From the NCBI RefSeq assembly GCF_002078875.1, contig NC_034409.1:16868631-16932630 (forward strand): a stretch of DNA of 64,000 nt. Reading direction: 5' to 3'. This stretch comes from Numida meleagris (Eukaryota; Chordata; Aves; Galliformes; Numididae). Position 1 is the first letter of the stretch. Each line of letters starts with the position of its first letter. The translations under genes were made by a program, and so were the position numbers. Shown piece after piece: positions 47,358-60,100 of the stretch. A model generated the notes under the pieces. It was not told the origin of the DNA, made no database searches, and saw nothing but the letters and a program-made list of their open reading frames with translations.

Positions 47358-48659
47358 ATAAATATGTACTACAATTCATTTTTATATAATTTGCACAAAA
47401 GATTTTTGAGAGAAGAAACAGGAAGACCATAACAAGACAAGAATGCAGGTCACTGTTCTGCAACTGTGTTCTTGTTTGTGTTTTTTTCTAGCTCACTAAA
47501 TTTGATGACATTTTCCCTATACACCATTTTGAAATAAGCAAGGGATGATGTCTCTATTCAGTTAAGTGGTTAAGTTCACAGTTAATTTCTCAGTATGATG
47601 TGTTTTCTCCTCCTTCAATTGAGTGAAATTCATACCTGTGGCTAATTCTATGTCTATAAACATTTAAGCACATAAACTATAAGCTTTTTCACTGGATGTA
47701 TTTAATGATAATATACTTCTTTTCTTCTTTTGAGGATCACAAAGCAGTAGAAAGTACCATACAAGGGCAACTGCAGACTGAAATCTATTGGGAACTTAGA
47801 TTCCTCTTTTTGGTCTTTTTCAAATCATATATTTTCTTTTCATTCATAGATGGTTTATCAAGGTAGACTGTCATTCTAATTAGACAAGGAAATTATAAAA
47901 TTTACTTCAATATAATTAAGCCAAATACCTGTTGGAGCAATTGAAATAAGGTTCTGACTCTCAGGATAGGCATTTTTTTAAGGTAATAAGTCATCGATAA
48001 GCATGATTCTAAAATATTAAAAAATATTAGTCAGGCACCCATACAGAGACCAAATCCCAGTTTTCAGCACTTTATTGTTCACTAATGAAACAATAATCAT
48101 GCTGCTTTACTCCCTGCCTCAACTCTCAAACTTTCAGAGTAGTTGAACGTTTATAGTTTCTGATTAGGTTATTTTCTTTTTGGGAGACACAGTGCTTGAC
48201 AGCAACACAGTGTATTCCAGTCTAGTCTAATTTATTTCAAATATGTGTGCTCTTGAGGAGATATATTGGATAGCAATATCAAATCAGAGCTCATAATTGA
48301 TACAGACAGAACTCATTAAAGCAAACCTGAAACACTCTTATCCCAGGATGTTTTATAGGTACAATTCTTCTCTGTCTCACAGTTGGAGCAATACCAATCA
48401 AACTTACACCACTTTTGAAGGAAGCTATATAAAACTGGTTTATTTAATAGAGTAAATATCTATATTTTCCCGGCATATCACTTCTTGATCAATTAATATC
48501 TAGTAAGATTTTGTTGACTCATTGAAATGAGAAAACTGACTCTGTGTTGTTAGGTTTTTGTTGAAAGACAGGGAGCAAAGTGGAAAACTGTTTAAATTCA
48601 TCATATATCCTTTTGATTTCTGCATTTTTTCCCATGTAAATGATAGTGCAGGAAGGATG
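47358..48659. other. Unique AT-rich non-coding sequence
   Basis: No gene or mobile element recognised. Confidence 0.5.
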
Positions 48660-48725
48660 ATCACAGAATCATGGAATCTTTTAAGCTGAAAAAGACCCAA
48701 CAAGTCCAACCATCACCTAACACTA
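48660..48725 (-). mobile_element. Very short CR1 3' end
   Basis: The plus strand reads TCACAGAATCATGGAATC, then AGACCCAACAAGTCCAACCA. Only about 65 bp is recognisable. Downstream sequence to about 48780 may be a diverged continuation. Confidence 0.8.
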
Positions 48726-49084
48726 TGATGCAGAGCTGTCGTAGGAATGTCATGCACATAGTCCTAACAGATGAGAAGCATTCAGAGGTCTTTCATGGCT
48801 TAGACACAGCATGTCAGACTCAAAGCATATAATCTATATGGAAGCACGGTCCAACAGAGAAGGCTCCAAACTCTTGCTTCTAAATACTTTCTTCTAAGCA
48901 GTACTCATGTCAAAACCAAAAAATTTGGATTTCAAGTGATACAGTTCTCAGATACCATCTGGCAACCTGTGCCACATCTGAATAAAATAAACCATTTGTC
49001 ACAACTGATTCTTGGCTTCACATTGTTTACTAGTCTTCTTTCATTACTACAAGTACTACTACTTTACAACTACTTCACGCCCCC
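48726..49084. other. Unique non-coding sequence
   Basis: No gene recognised. The left part may include decayed CR1. Confidence 0.4.
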
Positions 49085-49213
49085 ATCCGTAGAGGCATTC
49101 AAGGCCAGACTGGATAGGGCTCTGGGCAATTTGATCTAAAGTTAGAATGGCAGTGGGGTTGGAACTTGATAAACTTTAAGATCTCTTGCAACCCAAGACA
49201 TTCTATGATTCTA
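49085..49213 (+). mobile_element. CR1 LINE 3'-end fragment
   Basis: TAGAGGCATTCAAGGCCAG, GACTGGATAGGGCTCTGGGC, GGTTGGAACTTGATAAAC and the octamer pair ATTCTATG (49200-49207) plus a partial ATTCTA. Plus strand. Confidence 0.93.
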
Positions 49214-50081
49214 AGTTTCCTAAAAAGGAAAAATTGTAACATAGAAGTATGTTAATACTTAGATCTAGTTAAGGACTTAAAAACCTAAAGAAAGACTTAA
49301 AGGAAACTTAGACACACAAATCTAAAACTATTTTCCAGATATGTTTGGGTGACTTGCTACCAATACACATGTTTAGTACGCTCCACAAACATCCTTAAAA
49401 AAAATTAACATTGCCTAATTTACTAAAATTCTACTTTTGTGTATGCCCAGTTCTGCCTTGACTAAACAGCTTAGGAAACTGCTCAGCTGAGTCAGAATTC
49501 AGAAACTCAGGGTGTCAAAGTGTCAGGGCAGGAAGACAGTAGACAAGGAGGACAAGGCCACCAGCAGACCAGGCCAGGCCCAGGCTCAAGCAACTGAAGT
49601 TGAAGGCTGGTAAACCCACTGCCAATCTCAGGCAGGGACTGATGGTCCCAGGCTGAGCTGAAATGAGACTTCCAGGTTTGTGGCTGTTCCTGGATGAGGC
49701 TGTTCAGGACCACTAAGGCCTATTATTGACCTTAGGATCTTGACACGAATTCTTCTTTGGAGACAGTGAAGGAATTGAATTGACACAGTTTGCCTTGCTC
49801 TGTGAGCTGGATCTATCCTTCATGTTCAACATTTCTTAGAGGCAAGCAAAAACAGCTCATCATTCAGCATTTTTATGTCTGCTTTTGGAAGATTCTTATT
49901 CTCACACTGCTTTCAAAAAAGGGTCTAGAGGGCAGGATATTGGCCCTGAAAGTAATTTATTTTATCATTCAACTAGATATCTCCATTTGCACTTACTTGA
50001 GATAATTATCATCAAAGCATGAAACAGTCATGAAACTGGAAGCAGTGTTTTGTAGAATTGTTTTCCGAATTATGTTTTCAA
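49214..50081. other. Non-coding sequence with a GC-rich block
   Basis: No gene recognised. A GC-rich block at 49513-49745 is bounded by TGTCAA and TTGACA, like the TG..CA ends of LTRs, but flanks do not repeat (CAGGG versus CGAAT). Its 68-codon minus-strand frame has no domain. Confidence 0.4.
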
Positions 50082-50310
50082 TCATAGAATAGAATCACAG
50101 AATCATTAAGGTTGGAAAAAACCTTGAAGATCATCTAGTCCAACCATCAACCCATGACATCCATGTCCACTAACCCATGTCCCTCAGTGCCACATCTACA
50201 TGAACACCTCCAGTGACAGTGACTCCACCACCACCCCAGGCAGCCTGTTCCAGTGCCTCACCACTCTTTCTGAGAAGTTTTTCCTAATATCTGTCCTAAA
50301 GGCGATGGTC
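50082..50310 (-). mobile_element. CR1 LINE 3' fragment
   Basis: Plus strand: AATCATAGAATAGAATCACAG, then AGGTTGGAAAAAACC, GATCATCTAGTCCAACCATC, CAGGCAGCCTGTTCCAGTGC, and TTTTTCCTAATATCTGTCC. It is 5'-truncated near 50310. The 3' UTR resembles the piece at 22436-22570. Confidence 0.93.
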
Positions 50311-51149
50311 TGGGCCTATCCAAGAATAAGAAAGCATGCCAGATCATGCTGCCTAAGCAAGGAGTGTGAAAATACTCAGCATGGATGCAGAATGAAGACT
50401 TTTCCTGCACTCATTTGGGTAAAGCCATGCTGACAGTGAAGCTCTGCTTGTTCCCATGGAGCCACCTAGGTGGAGGTTTTTCCATTAGAGCCCTGATGGC
50501 AGGGAGTGAGAAGGGAAAAAGCCACAACTCAATGTTCAATGATTTTTGCAGTGCATTTAATCCTTAAAATTCTCCTATTTTTTTCTATACAACTTTTTGG
50601 GGAATATTTTTAATATTTGTCCATCTTAGGATCTGCTGCAATCACCCATACATCAGAAAGTAGTATGAAGCCAGATCTGCTATATCTTCTAGTATGGCTG
50701 TGGAGTTCACTTCATGTGTTGAATTACACAGCTCTTACTTCTGTTTGCTTTTGTGACACTGTGACACTAGCAGGAGGTCATAACAGGAGTCTCTAACCTT
50801 ATTTCATGAACAATGAAAACTTTTCTTTCCAAATAACTGAGGCATCTTCTTCTGATGTGTTTTGTTTTCTTTTCAGTTCTAAGAAAATGATGGCAGAGAA
50901 AGGATGCATTTTAGATGCATTTTTTTCTCTCAATAATTATTTTTTCTTTCCCTTTTTATTATCTACTTTCTTGTAATTTTTTCTCCATGTATTTTATATT
51001 TCTTTTTTATACTTTTTTTTCTTGAATAATTGGAATTAATTAAAAATGAATTAAATGAATAAATGTGATGGTTTCAGGAAATTTCATCTTTTTTTTTTTT
51101 TTTTTTTTTTTAGATAATGTCCTTTCCCTTATTTAAACATTTTCTGTCT
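50311..51149. other. Non-coding sequence with poly(T) run
   Basis: No gene recognised. A GC-richer part at 50311-50540 is unidentified. The rest is T-rich and includes T23 at 51089-51111. Confidence 0.5.
51089..51111. repeat. Poly(T) run
   Basis: T23 about 40 bp before recognisable CR1 sequence begins. Confidence 0.95.
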
Positions 51150-52790
51150 TACTAAACTCAACTAGGTCATCTGGACAAGGAGACAGGGAAAAGGCTGAAG
51201 TACTTAACAACTTTTTTTGCCTTGGTCTTCTCTGATAACTGCTCATCACACAGCCCTCAAATGTTTGGTTTTGTAGGAGGGTATTGGGAAAGCAACATCT
51301 CTCCCACTGTAAGCAAAGATCAGGTTTGTGACCATCTAAGGAACCTGAACATCCATAAGTCTTTGGGTCCCAATGAGACGTATCACAGAGTCACAATGGA
51401 ATTAGCTGATGTAGTTGCCAAGCCACTCTCAATGATATTTGAACAGTTGTGGCAATCAGATGAAGTCCCTGGTAACTGGAAAAAAGGCAATATCACATCC
51501 ATTTTTAAGGAGGGTAAAAGGAAGACCCTGGGAACTACCAACCTGTTAGTCTCACCTCTGCACTGGGAAAGATCATGGAACAGATCAGGGAACAGAACAG
51601 GGAAGAGCCGCTATTGCTGTCTATCTGGAGTTCAGTAAGGCATTTGACACAGTACCCCACAACACCCTCATCTCCAAACTGGAAAGATATGGATTTGATG
51701 GGTGGACTGCTCAATAGACGAAGAAGCAGCTACAGAATTGAGTCCAGAGAATGGTGGTCAATGGCTCAATGTCTGGATGGAGATCAGTGACAAGTGGTGT
51801 TCCCCAGCGGTCAGTGCGGGGACTGATACTCTTTAATATCTTCATCAGTGACACTGACAGTGGGGTTGATGGCATCCTCAGCAAGTTTGCTGATGAAACC
51901 AAGCTGTGGGGTGTGGTCAACACACCAGAGGGATGGGATGTCATCCAGAAGGACCTAGACAGGCTTGAGCAGTGGCCCAGGTGAATCTCTAGATGTTCAA
52001 CAAATCCAAGTGCAAGGTCTTGCGGCTGGGTCAACGCAACATCCACTACGAATACAAGTTGGGGGATGAAAGGATTGACCACAGCCTTGATAAATAAGAC
52101 CTGGGGGTACTGGTGGATGGGAAGCTGGACATGAGCCAGCAATGTGCCTTCATAGGACAGAAAAACATCCGTGTCCTGGGCTGCATCAAAAGCAGCATGG
52201 CCAGCAGGGCAAGGGATATCATCCTGCCCCTCTGCTCTTCACTGGTGAGGCCTGACCTGCAATACTGCATCCAGATGTGGAGTCCTCAGTCCAGGAGAGA
52301 TATGGACCTGTTGGAGTCCATCCAGAGGACAGCCACAGAAATTATCTGAGGGATGGAATACCCCTCCTACGAGGACAAGCTGAAAGAGCTGGGGCAGTTC
52401 AGCCTGGAGAAGAGAAGGATCCAAGGTGACCTGATAGTGGACTTCCAATATCTAAAAGGGGAGCTACAGCAAAAAGGGGAACAGACTCTTTAGCAGGCTC
52501 TGTGGTGACAGAACAAGGGGAAATGGTTTCAAGCTTAAAGATGGTAGATTTAGGATGGATGTAAGGAAGAAGTATTTTAAGGTGAGGGTGAGGCACTAGA
52601 ACAGGTTGCCCAGAGATGTGGTGGATGACCCGTCCCTGGAGACTTTAAAGGCTAGGCTGGATCAGGCCCTGGGGAACCTAATCCAGCTGTACACGTTCCT
52701 CTTCAGGGAAGTTGGAGTTGGGGAGCAGGGGAGTTGGACTAGATGACCTGTAAAGGTCCCTTCCAACTCTAAGGATTCTATGATTCTATC
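51150..52790 (+). mobile_element. Longest CR1 LINE copy in the window
   Basis: This 5'-truncated plus-strand CR1 spans most of the reverse-transcriptase domain, the ORF2 C-terminus, the 3' UTR and two octamers (ATTCTATG 52775-52782, ATTCTATC 52783-52790). A deletion of coding sequence lies at about 51590-51610, between the segment following the PGNWKKGNITSIFK block and motif A. Several frameshifts and stops are present. Confidence 0.96.
51165..52350 (+). pseudogene. CR1 ORF2 reverse transcriptase, inactivated
   Basis: Segment 1 (51222-51638) shows NIHKSLGPNE, ELADVVAKPLSMIFEQLWQS and VPGNWKKGNITSIFKEG. A frame change and internal deletion precede motif A at about 51619-51650, which reads VYLEFSKAFDT; the first catalytic Asp (YLD) is Glu here (codon 51628-51630). 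Segment 2 (51751-51984) holds [18 protein letters not shown] and motif C at 51886-51897, which reads FADE instead of FADD, so the second catalytic Asp is also changed. Segment 3 (52113-52349) holds [34 protein letters not shown] and [12 protein letters not shown]. The codon at 52348 region ends in a stop. It is a clear fossil with no capacity to act. Confidence 0.93.
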
Positions 52791-52966
52791 ATCTGCATTA
52801 ACTGCAAAACATATTTTTCCCTAAGCTTTATCTTTCTTCAAGACGCATTTCTCAGCTTATTTATGGTGATATGTAGTTTTTAAAGCTAGTGAATCCAGGA
52901 AAATAAATGCCATTAAAACACAGCCCATGGTTTGAGCTATGATGGGATTTCTGGGTGACTCCAAGC
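52791..52966. other. Short unique spacer
   Basis: No feature recognised between the CR1 3' end and the LTR piece. Confidence 0.5.
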
Positions 52967-53148
52967 TGTATTGGGTTTATGTGCTAAGGTTGCAGTAGCA
53001 GAACGGCTATAGAACCGGCCTCTGTGAGATCAGGGGCTGCCCCCATGTCAGACAGCCAGTTTCAGGTGGCTCCAAAACAGACCAGCTGCTGGCCAAAGCT
53101 GAGGCCATCAGTGAACCTGGTGGAGCTTCTGTGACAACATATTTTAAA
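52967..53148 (+). mobile_element. Avian ERV LTR, 5' fragment (different family)
   Basis: It begins TGTATTGGGTTTATGTGC, then GGCTGCCCCCATGTCAGA, CCAGTTTCAGGTGGCTCC, GACCAGCTGCTGGCCAAAG and CTGTGACAACATATTTTAAA. This order is familiar from a common avian LTR type that begins TGTGTTGGGTTTA. It stops after the ATATTTTAAA (TATA-like) region, so only the U3 5' part is present. It differs in sequence from the ERVL-like and 5-bp families above. Confidence 0.75.
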
Positions 53149-56100
53149 AAGATTGCATAATTCACATAGGTGCTAGCCTTTATAGCCAGTTTACCATTTA
53201 GTTACCTCATATTGAAGTGTGGGTTGTTATTTGTCTTTATCAAAAGACTATGTACAGGAAAGTAGTAGGTTTTTGTCAGAAGATTATTGAGTTCTTGACT
53301 AATATTTAATTTTTGTGTCTAAAGTATTTCTTCCTGGTTTTACATTTTATTCCTTTTCTCATTCACATCATCTCCATGCAAGATTACTATCCAGTGTCTG
53401 AAAGGATCTTAAATCAATTTTCCCAGCCTACAATGCCTAAGCTGCCCTTTCTAATAAACTTCAAGAATGTCTCCCTTCTTACCAAGCTATTTGCCAATTT
53501 GTCAGTTTTCCAGTTTACCAATTGGTTTATTAGTCAGGTTTTGTTTCTTAATTTGTTCATTTGTCAATTTGTTAATTGCTTGCCACTTTCACAGCATTTA
53601 CCCAAATGCATACATGTCTTCATTCTACTGATTGCAGTGGAATAAATGCAGATACTCTGCTCAAGCCAATACCTTAGGGTTCTGTCTTGAAGGGCAGAGT
53701 ACTGTTCTGTAATATTTTTAAAACACCATACTTTCTGAATTTGTAAATATTTTAGACAAGAAATTTCAATACTTACTGTGCACAAAGTGACTCCAAATAC
53801 CTCACATAGGGACTTATCAAATCTCTATATTCTATATTTGCATTTCGTAATATAATATACTTCAGCCAGTGCATCATACCCCTCCCTTGAAATTGAACTT
53901 AACCCATGAACTGGCATGACTTTTGCTCTAGGATAGAATGCTAAGTTACCAAGAAATCAGTTTTTTGTGGTAGAACCACTCTAGCCTTTAGAAGCAGTAA
54001 CAACAGTAAATATTCAAAACAAAACAAGAAAGCTTAACAGGGAAACAGAATTATTCCCTGGAAATACACCAGTCTAATGCTACAGATGTCAAGGTTCGGT
54101 TTTCTTTGTAAGGATCAAAATTCACATCTCCAAACTCCTAAAAACGTTATCTTGAGTTCCTCTGTTATTGTGGCATTATCAAGCTAGTCCGCTGAAGGCA
54201 GTTTCTTTGCAGAAAACAATTTAAGATTTATTGGAGAGTTTTACTTTATATCCCATTGGTTATAGCCCTGGCTGTGGAAAGACAGGACATGGGTTCTGAT
54301 CTCTGTTCCAAATGCTTGTTGTTCTGTTAGAAAAAAAATCCAATAATGTTTAAGTACAGTTTGTGACATGAGCTTTTAGTTTCTTCTTGTTATTACTCTT
54401 TCTTTCATGTACTGTCAATTTATCTGAATACTGTTGTTACTAGAACTGTCTTGCCTGAAAAACTTTTTCATCTCATTCTCAATGTGACAGTCTGTTTGAT
54501 GACTTAAAACATTCAAACTGAAAATCAAGATAGTTAACTTTATCCTACTTTAATTTGCACGTCATGATATCACAACATATGACACAAACATGATAAGACT
54601 TGTTAGTCACAGAAATGCAGAAAGTTAAAACTTGAAATTCCTCCAGATGCAGGCTTGTCAGAACATCACAATAGCACTAAAATGAGGATATTAACTAAAG
54701 GGAGAGTCTTATCTGCTTTATTCATTATTTCTGAATGACACGAAGTCAGTAATTACATCAGAATGCACTAAAGTTACAAAATTTCTGAAAAAAATAATTT
54801 TGTATACTGAGAGAAGTCAGAATGAGCAAGGTAAAGTTTGACTAATTAATCTAAGAGAAACTGAAGAACCCAGAATACAGTTTTCTGTTGCCTCCCAATG
54901 ACTATTAGTTATACTATCGTAAGATTTTAAATTTTATCTTTTATTATACATACTTTCTTCATTGAGCTTCGGCACTTAAATCTAGCTTTATCCACTTTAA
55001 AGCATAATAGCATACAAAAAGATGAAACATTTTTATAATTTATGCATTTGTTTTATACAAATTCTTAGTTTGTAATTGCATGTTACAATTGCCATGAGCA
55101 ATTGCCACGTTACCCAGATATTTCAGGAAATACAGAATGCTAACATACAACAAATCATGTGTGTAAGGGTATTTCTGGTATAAAAATGCAGAAGTTTATG
55201 AGCCATATTTTCTCTTCCGATGCAGAAACCTTACCAAATAAATTACAGTAAAGGCTTTAACTTATATTATAATTACATGTCTAAATGAATAATTCATCAC
55301 TCAAACTGATTCTTCCACTGATGATTTGCTATAGGTATTGACTGTACACCATCTTTTGAAGCACTGACTCTTTTTTTTAATTTGTTAGGTTATCAAAATA
55401 AGCATATTAAGAATTTTAACATAATCATTAACCTATTAGTATACATTATCAGACCACAGCCAGTAAATATCAGCTTAAAATTTTGCTCTCCTTACTAGAA
55501 AGTGATAGTACAAGTAAAATTTCCTCTAAAAAGAAATATTCAATAATTTATTCAGAGCTGAAAGAACTCAGTGAGAGTGGTTGCAACCTGCTATGCCAAT
55601 ATGCCATCAACTGGCAGGATTTCACACAACCATGGAAAGAAATGCTTGGATAAATTCTTTGTAAATTTTACATACCTACCTTGGGGTCCAAACATTAGGT
55701 TTACAATTGCTCTTCACTAGAATTTGACAAGCAACTTCAGACCGTGATTCAGTCCTAGGGGGTTAAAGTCAGATGGGTGTGGGTGAGGCACAGGTACCAG
55801 CCCTTATGACAGAAATAGTAAGGTTGGAGCCCTTAATTTAGTAGGGCACTACAAGGTCTTCTGAAAACCTTTTGGCACATCAGTTAAATGCTTCATAGTT
55901 CTCTCTTATGAAGTCTGTCAAACAAGTGCTTCCCTACCATAGGCTAAATAGTTCCATTCCCTGGAAAAAGGAAGTGTTTCTTGATTGTGAATATTAGGGG
56001 TCCTTCTTAATCTCTGATTAATTGGTTTCCATTTCCTGTCTTGTAATACATATCTATCTGGAATTTACAGAAAGGTTGTTTGTTTTTTTGTTTTGATTCT

Positions 56101-56934
56101 ACAAAAGTTTTCAGAAGAAAAATAAAAAACAGAAAGTCAAGAAAATTTAGAATGGTTACCATAACTGTAAAAGTTTTATAGATAATTACTTTTGTAGATG
56201 ATCAGTTTTACATTCTAGAATGTATTTAACAACTTTAGAGAAGCACAGAGCTACATATTAATCCAACAGATCATTTCTACCATTTGTTTTTATTTCATTT
56301 ATTGCTTCTGCAATAAATTGCTGCTTCAGTTATATTTATCTTATGTGCACATTTCCGTTAACTTTATATTTTCAATTTCATTTCCAATAATTGCAACTGA
56401 GAGAAACACAGCAATGGTAGTAGGAAGTGAGATGAAACCTGGCAAAAGGATACAATTCATTCAGATATTTAATAATTCTACTTTATAGAGGTGTGGACAA
56501 CTGTCCAAGCGGACAGTCTGCTGATAAGAGAAAATAATCCATTTCCTCAGAAGAGGCATCACAAAGCTAGATAAAGAGGGAAGGAAAACTATCTCACAGT
56601 CCCCTTCAGTTTTAAAATCTGTAGATGCATTATTCAAAAAGGAAACATTTATATGAGTGTCTACATTGAACATATCTGCAAGAGTCTTTGTGTCAGGGGC
56701 TGTAGGGTGTGAGAGGAGCCAGAAGTTGGCCTGTGTTGGCCTAAAGCAAGGGAAGTTGAGATCAGGATGGAGCGAAAGAGATGTTTGATTGAAGGGGGGA
56801 AGAAAGCAGTTGTTTTATTTTTGAATTTTCTTTGCCTCAACAGACAAATCAGTGATCAAATGTTTATGTTAACTGGCAATAAATTCAACAGATTGCCCAT
56901 GACAGCATCCAATCCAAAGAGGCCACCCGCAAAT
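53149..56934. other. Unique AT-rich non-coding sequence
   Basis: No gene or repeat recognised. A patch at 55735-55960 is less AT-rich and unidentified; the 56690-56770 patch is G-rich. The 110-codon frame at 53313-53645 is hydrophobic and low-complexity (repeated FVNFL-like residues from T-rich DNA) and is not called. Confidence 0.5.
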
Positions 56935-57440
56935 AGGTGGGGACCTCAACAGATGGGCCCGATAACATGCATCCGAGGGTCCTGAAAAAACTGGCTGATG
57001 TAGCTGCCAGGCTACTCTCCATCATATTGGAAAAGTCATGGCTGGTGAAATTCCTAGTGACTGGGGAAAGGAAAAGATCACTCCCACTATTCCCAGTTCC
57101 AAGACTACAGACTAGTGAGCCTCACTTCTGTGCCTGGGAAGATCATGGATGAGATTCTTCTGGAAGCTATATTAACACGTGCAAGTTGAGGAGAAGATCT
57201 GAGACAGCCAGCACTGCTTCATCAAGGGCAGATCATGCCTGACCAGTCCGGTCACTCCTTCTGTGATGGAATGAGAGCTTCAGTCAATACAGAAGAATGA
57301 ACAAATGTCATTCACCTTGACTTCAGTAATGCCTTTGCCATGGTCCCACACCACATTATCTCTAAATTGAAGAAATACGGATTTGAAGGCTAGACTCTAC
57401 AGTGGATAAGGAATTGACTGAATGGCCACAGAATAACTGA
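56935..57440 (+). mobile_element. CR1 LINE internal fragment
   Basis: Plus-strand CR1 ORF2 piece. [25 protein letters not shown] (56970-57040) continues in broken frames through the DFSKAF-type motif A region at about 57320-57345 (TTGACTTCAGTAATGCC, where the K codon is AAT) to the RYGF-type block at about 57380. There are many stops and no 3' end or octamer is present. Confidence 0.9.
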
Positions 57441-59889
57441 TTCATTAGTATTATTATGTTAGGAGACAAACATGCTGAGTTGTTATATTCAGCAGAGACA
57501 AGATCTTTAAGAGTCTATATTTTTGGGGATAACATTCTTATGTAAAGGAAAGAAGAATATTTTTTCACCATAAACTGAATACTAGTGGTACTCATTATTT
57601 TAACTACAAAGGGACATTAAGTACTTATCATTATTCTGCATCAAAATAAAGTATAAATGAATGTATGATTAATAGAAGTATGAATTTAGAAAAAAATATT
57701 TAATATATTAGTTAATATTCAAGTCTTATATAGCATTTCTTATAGGATTTTACAAAGAAAGTCATGATATTTATCCAACTGTATAATTGAGACAAAATTA
57801 TCTGCAGTGATTTACAAAATATTAGTTACCAAATAATGGAACTGGTAACAGAATATAGCACCCTTCCGTTAGCATTTATCATCTCATCAACATAGCCACT
57901 GGTTTCAGTTATCATTATTCTGTTAGCAGCAGGCAACTACAGTCAAAGTTCCCTTGTCCTTCCAAATCATATATGGTCTTGGAAAACAGACAACATAGGA
58001 TGCAGAAGAAGCAGGATATTTTCTTAACTGAAAAGTTTACACTAAATGAACAATGTTAAAATTTAAGTATCAAGCACTGAAAAAAACCCTTCAGCTAGAA
58101 TAAAGGTCCCTACTGTAACCTTAATTCAATCCCATTGCATCTATGTATTGTGATGTGCTATCTAATCACCTCTAGTCTCCTTAGGATCCATGTATCCTCA
58201 AGATCACTATGTATTTCACACACTTTTTCAACATTTTGCACTCTCCTCATCTTCCAGTGCCTGATCTCCTCCATTTTGCTCCTTCCATTACTTACCTGAA
58301 AGACTGAAAGCCTGCTCTGGAGAAGGAACTATTAATTTCCTCATAAGCATTTCTACAACACTTATTACTATGGTGTGTTACTGCTTCATAAACATTAATA
58401 AAATCAATTTCACATATAGGTACTGTCACCTATTCAGACAGAGAACTGAGACAGCGAGAGACTAAGATTAAAACATCTCTGTCTAGAATACCTATGACCT
58501 CATTTTTCATAATATTAGCATTAATAGATCTTCATATATTCATAGCACAGCAAATCAACTTTAATTACATTTCTGCAACTGAGGTACAGTGTATTCAGTC
58601 TATTATGAACACACACCTTTAAAATATATAGTTCAAGTGACTTTTCAAATACAGTGAAACACAATGGCAGAGGCACAGACACAGTTTCATTTCCAGAAAA
58701 GCATTCAGCATCTGTAAATGTAACAACATCCTCCATCTATTTCAGCTTTTGAAATAAAAGAAGCCTGACTCCTCTCTCCCATTTCTACACTTTCACTTCT
58801 CTCTCCTACTCTGTTTTGTGTCTCCTTTCTGGTCTTGCCTCTCTTCACCCTTTGTCTCCACCTGGACTATTTGTCAGGTAATCTTAGCCTCACTAGATTC
58901 CTTGCTTGTAATCATATTTCTTGTTTTCTTCTGTATTTCTTTTCACCACTCCCTTTTTCATCCTCAAGAACCTTTTAACTAGGTTTTACTCTGTCTTTCT
59001 GACTATGCAGATCTTAGAGTTTTCAAAAGAAAAGATAATCAGAGTTGGCTGTTGCTGGAAAAGTAATTTTTTTGTTTACTACATTTGATATTGGAAAGAA
59101 AAAGCACGAATCTGAATCTTTAGAAAGTCAGATTTCTTAACTGCCATTAAAAATGTCACTGTTAAATTTGACTGGGTTATGAGCAACGGAAAACAAGGTT
59201 TCATGCATTTGAACTACCCAGTTATAAATTCTAGGCCACCACTGGATGTATGTAGGTCATAAAAATCTGTTGCATCATATAAGACATTTTGTGTATATAC
59301 AGGTTTTTCAGTTAAACATCTAGTCAAACAACACCCACCTGTACTTCTTTATATAAATGCCACAGCTAAAATAAATGTCATTGTTGATCTTTTCTTTTTT
59401 CCTAGTAAACTGTTCATTGTGCGTGATAGAAAACAAAGCATTCTTGTAATCAGTAGCCTGCGTTAAGAATGTTTATTAGTATTCTAATTTTCTGACTGAC
59501 TCTCAGGCCCAATTTACTATTGATTTGAGCCAGGAAAGGAAGTATATACAAAAAATGTGATCAAGATGTCATTTAGGTACTCGATTTAAATTCTGAAAGC
59601 CCCTGGTGAGCTGCAGTCTGCATCTAGACAAAGCTAAAAACGTAAAGGATCTTTATCCTTCTACTTTCCTGGTTTTTTTTTTTGGCCATATCTTTTGTTG
59701 AAGACTTCGGCCTAGTTAATGACAAAGAGAATTACAGCAACAAGCAGAGAAGTTGCAGGGATTTTTTCTGTGTTGTGAAGTGCTGAATAATGTTGAGTAA
59801 TGCTGACAGTAACAGCCTAGTGAAAAAAAAGGCCCATAGTTCCAAGGAATTACATGCATTTTTTGAAAGCCATGTATATACATACAAAC
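57441..59889. other. Unique AT-rich non-coding sequence
   Basis: No gene recognised. It contains a pyrimidine-rich stretch at about 58750-58860 and T/G runs near 59675. No identifiable mobile element. Confidence 0.5.
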
Positions 59890-60100
59890 CATAGAATCCT
59901 ATAATCCTAGAATGGCTTGAGTTGGAAGGGATATTAAAAATCATCTAGTTCCAGCCCTTCTGTCGTAGGCAGGGTTGCCACTCACTAGATCAGGTTGTCC
60001 AGCGTCCCATCCAACATGGCCTTGAACATGTTCAGGGATGTGACATCCACAAATTCTGAGCAGCTTGTGCCAGTGCCTCACTGCCTTCTCAGTAAAATGC
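59890..60100 (-). mobile_element. CR1 LINE 3' fragment
   Basis: Plus strand: CATAGAATCCTATAATCC, GGCTTGAGTTGGAAGGGA, TCTAGTTCCAGCCCTTCTG, CCATCCAACATGGCCTTG and CAGTGCCTCACTGCC. Octamers lie at the left end. It is more diverged than the copy at 40859 but of the same type. Confidence 0.93.

Noticed and set aside
53313..53645. 110-codon hydrophobic plus-strand frame
   Set aside because: Hydrophobicity follows from T-rich, locally repetitive DNA (TTTGTCAATTTGTTAATT-like). There is no ordered membrane topology or homology.
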